A stretch of 7,317 nucleotides of DNA from Paludibacter sp. (lineage in GTDB: Bacteria > Bacteroidota > Bacteroidia > Bacteroidales > Paludibacteraceae): positions 1 through 7,317 of the forward strand of contig JANJXE010000454.1 of assembly GCA_024709185.1 (NCBI GenBank), read 5' to 3'. Below, one piece after another: positions 1-5,964 of the stretch. Positions within the stretch are counted from its first letter, which is position 1. Each line of letters starts with the position of its first letter. Made by a program: the position numbers and the translations under genes. The notes below the pieces were generated by a model. It worked only from the letters and a program-made list of their open reading frames with translations, was not told the origin of the DNA and made no database searches.

Positions 1-428
1 TCGTAAATTTTCAATTTAGAGTTGGGCTGAAACTCTACCATAAAACTTCGGTGATTACTTGATGCCAGATCGTAACCCGTGATTGCATAATTAACAGAAG
101 GAAGTGTTACCGGCTTAACAACCATATCGACATATACAACACTTCCCCAGCCCAAACCGGATGCATTCGATGCAAAAGCAATATGTTCCGCCTGAAGGGC
201 TGATGAAGTAGCCGAAGTGCGTAATGCCTGCTCACCATCAAACAGAAATTCCTCGTCGGATACAACAGCAGCTGTTCCTGAAGTGACTTTCCATCCTGAC
301 ACATTGTGAATATTTCCAACTGAATAACCATCGGCTTCTTCAAATGAAGTGCGAATGGCAATCTGAGCCTGCAATAGTGAACATTGCATCAATATTATCA
401 GGCCTGACAGCTGGAATGCGTAATTCAT
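1..428 (-). CDS. Secreted protein of unknown function, N-terminal part (gene runs off the left edge)
   Basis: An open frame starts at the ATG at 428-426 and continues without a stop to the window edge, giving 142 visible residues. An in-frame TAA three codons upstream rules out a longer N-terminus with this frame. Residues 1-21 are hydrophobic and end in LQA before QIAIRT, which fits a signal peptidase I cleavage site, although the usual N-terminal Lys/Arg is missing. The mature part opens with SFEEADGYSVGNIHNVSGW and continues with alternating short hydrophobic and polar stretches rich in Gly, Ser, Thr and Val. That looks like a beta-sandwich of the concanavalin-A/laminin-G kind often found at the front of multidomain extracellular carbohydrate-active proteins; this fold is inferred from pattern only. 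It follows the lyase operon in the same direction but has its own promoter region with putative operators, so it is probably co-regulated. No catalytic motif is visible. It could be an enzyme, a binding protein or an adhesin; the missing C-terminus would decide. Confidence 0.8.
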   Translation of the reverse strand, partial: MNYAFQLSGLIILMQCSLLQAQIAIRTSFEEADGYSVGNIHNVSGWKVTSGTAAVVSDEEFLFDGEQALRTSATSSALQAEHIAFASNASGLGWGSVVYVDMVVKPVTLPSVNYAITGYDLASSNHRSFMVEFQPNSKLKIY

Positions 429-442
429 GATAACTTAAATTT

Positions 443-454
443 TTGGTCTACCAA
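443..454. promoter_or_regulatory. Near-palindromic operator candidate (TTGGTCTACCAA), site 1
   Basis: TTGGTCTACCAA is palindromic except for its central pair of bases and shares TTGGTC and ACCAA with site 2. Its centre is 16 bp from that of site 2, on the gene side, within the predicted leader of the left-edge gene. Two adjacent copies fit cooperative binding of repressor dimers, although 16 bp is not a whole number of helical turns. Confidence 0.55.
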
Positions 455-457
455 TTA

Positions 458-471
458 TTTGGTCGACCAAA
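458..471. promoter_or_regulatory. Perfect 14-bp palindromic operator candidate (core TTGGTCGACCAA), site 2
   Basis: TTTGGTCGACCAAA reads the same on both strands over 14 bases. It overlaps the predicted -7 box (468-475) and the likely start of transcription. GGTC/GACC half-sites are typical of operators of GntR-family regulators of the FadR type. Regulator identity is inferred; no regulator gene lies in the window. Confidence 0.6.
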
Positions 472-499
472 AATAGAACATATAATTCGGATAAAAAAA
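468..499 (-). promoter_or_regulatory. Predicted Bacteroidota-type promoter for the left-edge secreted gene
   Basis: Read on the minus strand, TATTTTTG at 475-468 fits the Bacteroidota -7 consensus TAnnTTTG exactly. The expected -33 element (TTTG-like) would lie about 19-20 bases upstream, where only a T-run is present (TTTT at about 499-495, within the A-run of the plus strand). The -33 match is therefore weak. Transcription would start near 461, leaving a leader of roughly 30 bases before the ATG at 428. The -7 box shares bases with the palindrome at 458-471, which suggests repression by blocking polymerase. The match rests on one short motif in AT-rich DNA, so it is a prediction. Confidence 0.45.
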
Positions 500-539
500 T
501 ATTTAGGAAATTATTTTGCTAAATATGCTGTAAAACATA

Positions 540-557
540 AAATTGGTACGCCAATTT
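540..557. promoter_or_regulatory. Third inverted repeat (AATTGGTACGCCAATT core), possible distal operator, site 3
   Basis: Half-sites AATTGG and CCAATT flank a 4-base centre (TACG), with one further A/T pair on each side. The 12-bp core TTGGTACGCCAA (543-554) shares the pattern TTGGTNNRCCAA with sites 1 and 2. Its centre is 84 bp from that of site 2, close to eight turns of B-DNA, which would suit a looped repressor. It could also be part of the 3' hairpin region of the upstream lyase gene, because it abuts the inverted repeat at 558-585. Confidence 0.4.
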
Positions 558-585
558 ATTGCTTCTTACCCCACCATGAAGCAAT
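558..585 (-). terminator. Hairpin downstream of the PL7/PL20-type lyase gene, possible terminator
   Basis: An 8-bp perfect inverted repeat (ATTGCTTC at 558-565 and GAAGCAAT at 578-585) with a 12-base loop lies 33 bases past the stop of the lyase gene at 618. It could end or stabilise the operon mRNA. The stem is not GC-rich, the loop is long, and the downstream side on the minus strand lacks a clean U-run (AAATTGG follows). Intrinsic termination is therefore uncertain, and an attenuating or 3'-end-protecting hairpin is as likely. Confidence 0.35.
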
Positions 586-617
586 CACCGTAAACAAGGT
601 ATTCATACAAGCATCTT

Positions 618-1712
618 TTACAACAATACACGTAATTTTTCAGTTACTAAAGACTTCCCATCATCCACAGACACTAAATATGTTCCGGTTTCAAACTGGT
701 GTAAATCGAGCAGTATTTGATTCCATCCCTGAGCGACAAAAACACTTTTTCGAAGGAGTTGTCTACCGCAAAGTCCGGTAATCTGAATGGAATTGAAGCC
801 CTCTTTTTCAGCCTTAAATCTCATAATTGTAGAAGTTCCGGCAGGATTAGGAATTAATTCAAAAAATGACTTGTTTTCTGAAACAGTTTTTATTCCTGTT
901 ACATCCAATTCCTGAATTGAAAAATCGGCAAAGTACACAATTTCGTCGCGCAAATCCTGCGGACTATTCAAGCTACGGTAAATACCCCACTTCGGACGGT
1001 GAAACTGATTGTCGGAACGGAAGGTAGAAATGTTTGTATTTTGATATGACATTATTACTGTTCCTGTAGCAATATTTTTAATCTCAATGAAATAAGAACC
1101 TCCAGTTACTTCCGCCCTGAATCGCTCTGTAACTTCGACCCACTGTCCTTCAAAAAGCGAAAGGTTGACACTAGCCAGTTTTTGCAAGCCTATCGCTGTA
1201 GTAGGGTAATAACTTAATTCCAGTTTATTGGGATTACCCTTGCGGGCAGTGAGTGCAAAAGTTGGTGTCGACTCATCGCCTCCAACCGGTTTTATCTGAT
1301 GCAAATGGGTAAACGACGACGAAACTTTATACCCCTCCGGAAGCTTGAATTTCCATTTATACTCTACTGTTTCTCCGGGAACCACTTTCATTGAAGCGGG
1401 TGAAGCATCATAGGTTTTTATTTCCAAACGCTGACGATCGAAATTGATACAGCGGTCGTTGTCGGGTGTCACATGCATGTGAAACTCGAACACATATTTA
1501 TTCAGAACATTATCCCACGACTCCCGGATATGCCTGCCAAATGCAGGATGCGCACAGTCGGGCGTTTCCACCACATCTCCACCATTCGGGGCAAACACGC
1601 TGTTAATCAACTCATAAGTATTTCCTTGTCCCTTTGCTTCCAGAAGGATTTGAGAATTAAGTGAATAACTGCTTGTCAGCAGAAATAAAAGCAGGAATTT
1701 TCGAATCATCAT
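618..1712 (-). CDS. PL7/PL20-type jelly-roll polysaccharide lyase with T9SS type A sorting domain
   Basis: The 364-residue product has three parts: a signal peptide (about 1-20, Lys/Arg start, hydrophobic core, SLNSQ), a catalytic-like domain (about 22-270), and a T9SS C-terminal domain (about 275-364). The catalytic domain carries RQRLEIK (93-99), THLHQIK (135-141) and RPKWGIYRS (239-247). In position and character these correspond to the three PL7 signatures, R-x-E-x-R, Q-I-H and K-A-G-x-Y-x-Q, so Tyr245 and His136/His138/Gln139 are candidate catalytic residues. The wording of the motifs differs from classical PL7 alginate lyases and is closer to glucuronan-lyase-like members of the PL7/PL20 jelly-roll group; exact family is not certain. 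Cys52 and Cys88 may form a disulfide. The tail has IPNP, a ETGTYLVSV strand and final TEKLRV, typical of type A sorting signals, so the enzyme is probably secreted or cell-surface anchored. Two adjacent ATGs make the first residue ambiguous. It is the last gene of the tightly spaced series, 33 bp after GH88. Expected activity is beta-elimination on a uronate polysaccharide. Confidence 0.78.
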   Translation of the reverse strand: MMIRKFLLLFLLTSSYSLNSQILLEAKGQGNTYELINSVFAPNGGDVVETPDCAHPAFGRHIRESWDNVLNKYVFEFHMHVTPDNDRCINFDRQRLEIKTYDASPASMKVVPGETVEYKWKFKLPEGYKVSSSFTHLHQIKPVGGDESTPTFALTARKGNPNKLELSYYPTTAIGLQKLASVNLSLFEGQWVEVTERFRAEVTGGSYFIEIKNIATGTVIMSYQNTNISTFRSDNQFHRPKWGIYRSLNSPQDLRDEIVYFADFSIQELDVTGIKTVSENKSFFELIPNPAGTSTIMRFKAEKEGFNSIQITGLCGRQLLRKSVFVAQGWNQILLDLHQFETGTYLVSVDDGKSLVTEKLRVLL

Positions 1713-1745
1713 TGTAAAATATGAAACCCTGGTAAAAAAAAGAAG

Positions 1746-2936
1746 TCAATTTACTGTAGTGTATTTTATCGCAGCATACCGTTTCATCGCCTCGAGATAA
1801 TAATAATCGGCATATGATAGAGGCGTATCAATTTCGGAATCTTTCGGCCAGTTACCGGTGGAATGTTTCAGAAGGAACAAGCCATTTTCACCCGGTTTTG
1901 CAAGATAATCATCCGAAGATAGCACCTTTAATATTTGCTCTGCTGTTTGAAAATACACCGGTTTATCCGACACAAATCCGCTTAATTCAATCAGGGCAGA
2001 AGCTATTATTGCAGCTGCAGAAGCATCACGGGGCTCATCCGGGATAGTTGGCGCATCAAAATCCCAATAAGGAATTTTATCTTCGGGCAAACGAGGATGG
2101 TTCAATATAAACGTGGCAATTTTCTCAGCTTGTTCCAGGTAAGCAGAATTGGATGTGAAACGATACATCATGATATAGCCATATAATCCCCAGGCCTGAC
2201 CTCTGGCCCACGACGATTCATCGTTGTAGCCCTGATGTGTTTGCTTCATTATAACAGAACCTGTAATTGTATCATAATCAACCACATGAACCGAACTATG
2301 ATCAGCTCGAAAATGATTTTCAAGGGTGCGGTCGGCATGTGAAACTGCAGCAAGAATCAGAATTGAATCTTTGTTTAATCTACCCATTTCGTATACAAAT
2401 TCCAGGTTCATCATATTATCGATGATAACCGGAAATTGCCAGTCACCAAAATCCCAGGAACGAATTAATCCGATTTTCGGGTTGTAACGAGTCATTAACG
2501 AGCGAATCCCTTGTTTCATCACTCGCAAATAGGAGCTATCACCAGTAATCCTGAAGGCATTCCCAAAACTACACTGTATAATGAAACCCAAATCATGAGT
2601 ATTGGTACGGAACTGAGCCTGCTCAATAAACCAGGTAGTACGTTCGGCTGCCTTTTTCAATTCCCCATTGCCGGTCATTTCGTATAAATACCATAAACTA
2701 CCGGGAAAGAATCCGCTGGTCCAGTCAGTATGCGACACCAACTCAACCAATCCATGCTCGTAAGTACGAGGATTCCTGGCCGAATCGGCAAAGGATTCAG
2801 CAGCCAGCAACAGTTGTTTCTCCGATTTCCGAAGGGCATTCTCAAACCAGGGTTCATAACCCTTTGAGGAATGCAACCCGCAACCTACTAAAACAAAAAT
2901 GGATACAATAACTACAAATAACCGAACGACTACCAT
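1746..2936 (-). CDS. GH88 unsaturated glucuronyl hydrolase, lipoprotein
   Basis: The 396-residue product matches the (alpha/alpha)6-barrel GH88 family in length and motifs. These enzymes hydrate the 4,5-double bond of the unsaturated uronate that lyases leave at the non-reducing end, releasing it from the oligosaccharide. Visible motifs in order: DWTSGFFPGSLWYLYE (71-86), THDLGF with Asp115 and IIDNMMNLE with Asp173 (equivalents of the two key aspartates, Asp88 and Asp149, of the Bacillus enzyme), HQGYNDESSWARGQAWGLYG (235-254), and WDFDAP followed by EPRDASAAAI (291-310). The N-terminus is a lipoprotein signal with lipobox LVGC (Cys19). The residues after Cys (GLHSSKGYE) lack the acidic surface-export signal seen in the neighbouring small lipoprotein, so a periplasm-facing location is likely. 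It lies 32 bp after the PL6 gene, with no strong Shine-Dalgarno sequence, as is usual in the phylum. It need not be tied to alginate; specificity for glucuronyl, iduronyl or other uronyl linkages cannot be read from sequence. Confidence 0.93.
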   Translation of the reverse strand: MVVVRLFVVIVSIFVLVGCGLHSSKGYEPWFENALRKSEKQLLLAAESFADSARNPRTYEHGLVELVSHTDWTSGFFPGSLWYLYEMTGNGELKKAAERTTWFIEQAQFRTNTHDLGFIIQCSFGNAFRITGDSSYLRVMKQGIRSLMTRYNPKIGLIRSWDFGDWQFPVIIDNMMNLEFVYEMGRLNKDSILILAAVSHADRTLENHFRADHSSVHVVDYDTITGSVIMKQTHQGYNDESSWARGQAWGLYGYIMMYRFTSNSAYLEQAEKIATFILNHPRLPEDKIPYWDFDAPTIPDEPRDASAAAIIASALIELSGFVSDKPVYFQTAEQILKVLSSDDYLAKPGENGLFLLKHSTGNWPKDSEIDTPLSYADYYYLEAMKRYAAIKYTTVN

Positions 2937-2968
2937 ATACTACTTTATCAGTTAAATAAATGCATTTT

Positions 2969-5356
2969 TTATCTCTTAAGTCCTATATCCCCTCCCTTAA
3001 TCGATTTCCCTTTCAGTTTGGATTGATTACTGATGAAATAGCCACCCTTTTCAAATTTTGGATTTTCGTACAACAGTCCGGTGGAAACAGCTCCTTTCTC
3101 AACTTTCGGAGACAGGCATTCGAAGAAATTACAATGCAATAACTGATGCTTCGGGCCTATCAGACGCAAGGGCACTTTTGCCTGTGAACGACTAAAAATA
3201 GAATTTTTGATGGTTACCGTCACAATGCCATTATTTCTCAGAATATACTGCTTTTCGTCTTTTGCAGCTAAATCGAACACACAATGGTTTACTAACAAAT
3301 GACCGCCAAGGGTCGATTCGTCGAGTCCTCCTCTGTAATAATCAATCACATATTGTGTAATATTACTAAATACTGTATTCTCAAGGTGCACAAATTCAGC
3401 ACTATACTTACCGGCATCCTCTTTTTCCTGCGATAAAATCAGCCCTCTGAAGCAATTACGAATATCTGAATTACGAATATGAATAGTATCAGCGATTGTG
3501 CCCTTGTATGCATTAAATACAGCGCCACTGGCCGCATTAAAATCGTAAATATCACAGCTCTCGATCAATAAATTATATCCGGTGGCAAATTCCTTCGAAG
3601 TCACTATGGCGTACTTCACAGGGAAACGTGCTTTCATATCACCTTCTATCGCAATATTTTCAAACTTTACAGTTGGATGACCTTCTATTTCAAAAATAAA
3701 AGCATGATCACGTTGCACTTCCATTTTCACCACTGGCTTCGCTGTTTTTTTGGATGCTGCAGCAGATCGGAATGTTACATCTTTAGTAAGCACAATTTTA
3801 CCAGTTACCACATGCACTCCGGGTTCCAGCTCAATAATATCACCATCAGCTGCTTTTGCTACTGTCTTTCTCAAAATATCGGTCCCGGGAACTACCGTAT
3901 GTATTTTTACTTGTCTCGTACTTACCTGTTTATGGGCAGGGCTATACCATTCCGGACCTGTATTTTCCGATGAGGCCATCTCCCGCTGAGGAACCGGATT
4001 TGGTTGAAAAGCACCAATAACCTGATCGGTACGGGGTGAACCAACGATATCGGTACGAATAAAAGCAAGCTTGCGGGCTTTTACATTTGAAGCAATGAAC
4101 TGCAGTCCGGCAAATTCACCTTTAAGGATCTCACCTGTAACCAAACCCTCACCACTTAACATTCCGGCTTTGCTCACCATCAGGTTATTGTCGAAACGAA
4201 TGCCATCGGTTTTATCGAACAGTTTTATTAATTCAGGCTCTTCCGGTGAATAGACCAGGTTATTCAGAATCAAAGTGCCTTGTGGCGTTACCGTACGATC
4301 ACGGCTACCTGCTCCTACGCCAAACGACCATGGTAGTGCACAATCCACCCAGGTATTATTGGCCACGATTACATTCTTCACACCCGCATAGCCATTGGCC
4401 GGTGAATTTGGAATGCCGTTCATAATCACCAATGGCGCACGGAATTCATCGCCCCGCAATTTATAAAAGAAATTATTGTACACCTGATGACCTTCGTTAA
4501 TTATGCGAATTCCGCCTGTAAAAGGTTTTCCATTACCAATGAACCAGTTACCTGCCACCACAGCATTATCACCATGACGAAGCACAAGGCTTCCTTCACT
4601 TTCGAAAAAGGTATTGTTCAAAAATTTATTCCCACCCGATTTATTCGAAACAATTTCGACCTCACCATTGCAATGCTCGAAATAATTGCCTTCGACAATG
4701 GTACCTGAATTCAGGTGACATACATGACTGGTTCCAATACGAATGGTCTCCCCGCCGTTGGAGCCCAGACGAGGACGAGGGCCGAAATAATTCCGGGTAA
4801 TCAGGTGATTGTTATTAATGCTGTTCGAATCGTTTGGCCATACCACAAGAGTAACTCCGGAATTGGCTTTTCCTCCGAAATAACAATATTCCACACGGTT
4901 ATTTTGACCATAGAGGCTTACCCAGTGATCTGACGAGTCCTTGTGTTGATTATACTGATCAACCACACAATTCGACAAGACACTATTGTATGCATAATCG
5001 GTCGAACTGGTACGAAACTCGATTACAGCAGATTTTGGAGTACTACCGTTTTTAAACACGAGTCCTGATACATACAGGTAATTACCCGAAAACTGAAGAC
5101 GTGATTTTCCCTCAATTATCACTTTACCCGGAGTTTCAGCAATCATGTGAATATATCCATCGGCAGTTCCTTTTCCTTTCAGTTTAAACTCAACATCTTT
5201 CCAGCTTCCATTAGCAAGAACAATTGTATCACCAGCCTGTAGCTGTTTAACTCTTGCGTTGAATTCACTGATATTCTGCACCCTGAAGTTTCTGCCTGAA
5301 ACAGGCAGAAACGCTATCAGAAACAATCCAAAAAATATTAGTTGTCGCTTCATCAT
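2969..5356 (-). CDS. Two-domain PL6 polysaccharide lyase, probable alginate lyase
   Basis: The 795-residue protein has a signal peptide (about 1-21, KRQ then a hydrophobic core ending PVSG) and two parallel beta-helix domains: about 22-450 (catalytic) and about 480-790. Length and two-helix layout match PL6 alginate lyases such as AlyGC rather than the roughly 500-residue chondroitinase B. Catalytic Lys239 (in EIVSNKSGG) and Arg260 (in SLVLRHGD), with calcium ligands Asn200, Glu232 and Glu234, all sit 19 positions after the AlyGC residues as I recall them (Lys220, Arg241, Asn181, Glu213, Glu215). Repeated N-N-x-F/Y/W turns (such as EGNYFEHC and LNNTFFE) fit beta-helix rungs. The reaction is calcium-dependent beta-elimination of 1,4-linked uronates, yielding unsaturated ends. 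No T9SS tail and no lipobox are present, so periplasmic or simple Sec-exported action is likely. Two consecutive ATGs sit just 4 bp after the preceding stop, indicating translational coupling. Endo or exo mode and M/G preference cannot be deduced. Confidence 0.93.
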   Translation of the reverse strand: MMKRQLIFFGLFLIAFLPVSGRNFRVQNISEFNARVKQLQAGDTIVLANGSWKDVEFKLKGKGTADGYIHMIAETPGKVIIEGKSRLQFSGNYLYVSGLVFKNGSTPKSAVIEFRTSSTDYAYNSVLSNCVVDQYNQHKDSSDHWVSLYGQNNRVEYCYFGGKANSGVTLVVWPNDSNSINNNHLITRNYFGPRPRLGSNGGETIRIGTSHVCHLNSGTIVEGNYFEHCNGEVEIVSNKSGGNKFLNNTFFESEGSLVLRHGDNAVVAGNWFIGNGKPFTGGIRIINEGHQVYNNFFYKLRGDEFRAPLVIMNGIPNSPANGYAGVKNVIVANNTWVDCALPWSFGVGAGSRDRTVTPQGTLILNNLVYSPEEPELIKLFDKTDGIRFDNNLMVSKAGMLSGEGLVTGEILKGEFAGLQFIASNVKARKLAFIRTDIVGSPRTDQVIGAFQPNPVPQREMASSENTGPEWYSPAHKQVSTRQVKIHTVVPGTDILRKTVAKAADGDIIELEPGVHVVTGKIVLTKDVTFRSAAASKKTAKPVVKMEVQRDHAFIFEIEGHPTVKFENIAIEGDMKARFPVKYAIVTSKEFATGYNLLIESCDIYDFNAASGAVFNAYKGTIADTIHIRNSDIRNCFRGLILSQEKEDAGKYSAEFVHLENTVFSNITQYVIDYYRGGLDESTLGGHLLVNHCVFDLAAKDEKQYILRNNGIVTVTIKNSIFSRSQAKVPLRLIGPKHQLLHCNFFECLSPKVEKGAVSTGLLYENPKFEKGGYFISNQSKLKGKSIKGGDIGLKR

Positions 5357-5360
5357 CTTT

Positions 5361-5945
5361 TTATTTTACAATTGCATCCTCAAATGCCTTTTTTGCAGCA
5401 TTCAGCTTTATTACTTCTTCTGCCACCTGACGTTCAACTGTCGTGGTAGCATTGCGCACCACCTTGGCTGCAGCAATCGCATTGGTAAATGTTAGTTTAG
5501 CAGCTGGTGACACCTCACCACGGGCTGTGCCTTCCAAAGTTGCTGTATTCAGGGTTTCACAAGTCACCACTACATCATTCAGCGGACGACGATCGGAAAT
5601 GTAGAGATTAGTCTGAAAATTTTTACCATCAGCTGCAAGAGATTTATTTATAGTAACAACATCAGGAATCGTCAATCCAGACTTATTCAATGCAGTCTGT
5701 GCAGCAGTCAGTTTATTCCTGTAAGCAGCCGTATAGGCATCAAAATTGGTCGACGATCGAAAATCGCCTTTGTTGTAACCCACCACACATGCATTCACAA
5801 TATTGAGTTGTGAATTTACAAAACCCTGTAATTCCTGTTTGTACTGCTCCAGTGTTTTTGGAACTATCACCGTTTCTTCATCGGTTGTGCAGGCAACAAA
5901 TGCACTCAGCAGCACCACCAACAGCATATTCTTAATTAGTTTCAT
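5361..5945 (-). CDS. Small helical-repeat lipoprotein of unknown function, probably cell-surface
   Basis: I do not recognise this 194-residue protein as a characterised family. It starts with a lipoprotein signal (KLIK, hydrophobic core, lipobox FVAC, Cys19). TTDEE follows the cysteine; acidic residues soon after the lipid cysteine are typical of the Bacteroidota surface-export signal, so display on the outer face is inferred. The rest is rich in Ala, Asn, Thr and Lys with heptad-like hydrophobics and is predicted alpha-helical. Residues 75-114 and 153-192 align without gaps over 40 positions (9 identities, including Asn77/Asn155, the AA pair 81-82/159-160, Val96/Val174, Leu103/Leu181 and Phe110/Phe188), so the protein carries a two-fold repeat. 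The pattern recalls FIVAR-type three-helix modules, which occur in carbohydrate-binding surface proteins. Cys53 and Cys129 could pair. It sits 19 bp after susD and 4 bp before PL6, the usual place for a surface glycan-binding protein, so glycan capture or a structural role beside SusC/SusD is the best guess. Confidence 0.85.
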   Translation of the reverse strand: MKLIKNMLLVVLLSAFVACTTDEETVIVPKTLEQYKQELQGFVNSQLNIVNACVVGYNKGDFRSSTNFDAYTAAYRNKLTAAQTALNKSGLTIPDVVTINKSLAADGKNFQTNLYISDRRPLNDVVVTCETLNTATLEGTARGEVSPAAKLTFTNAIAAAKVVRNATTTVERQVAEEVIKLNAAKKAFEDAIVK

Positions 5946-5964
5946 GGATGTTCAATTTTATGGT

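Noticed and set aside
443..781. Plus-strand 112-residue open frame
   Set aside because: It overlaps the lyase 3' end and the operator region, begins inside the palindromic sites, and has no signal or family resemblance. It is a shadow frame.
1713..1745. T-run in the gap between GH88 and the PL7/PL20-type gene as a terminator
   Set aside because: The run of T on the minus strand is not preceded by a clear stem, so it is more likely plain AT-rich spacer.
2937..2968. AT-rich 32-bp gap between PL6 and GH88 as an internal promoter
   Set aside because: No TAnnTTTG box with a suitable upstream element is visible; the short gap fits an operon.
3677..3989. Two overlapping plus-strand frames opposite the PL6 gene
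   Set aside because: They are antisense to a strongly supported coding region, overlap each other in different frames, and are Cys/Phe/Ser-rich in the manner of antisense translation.
5746..5757. TTGGTCGACGAT, resembling the operator motif
   Set aside because: The right half-site is lost and the bases encode conserved-looking residues within the small lipoprotein, so a chance match is more likely.
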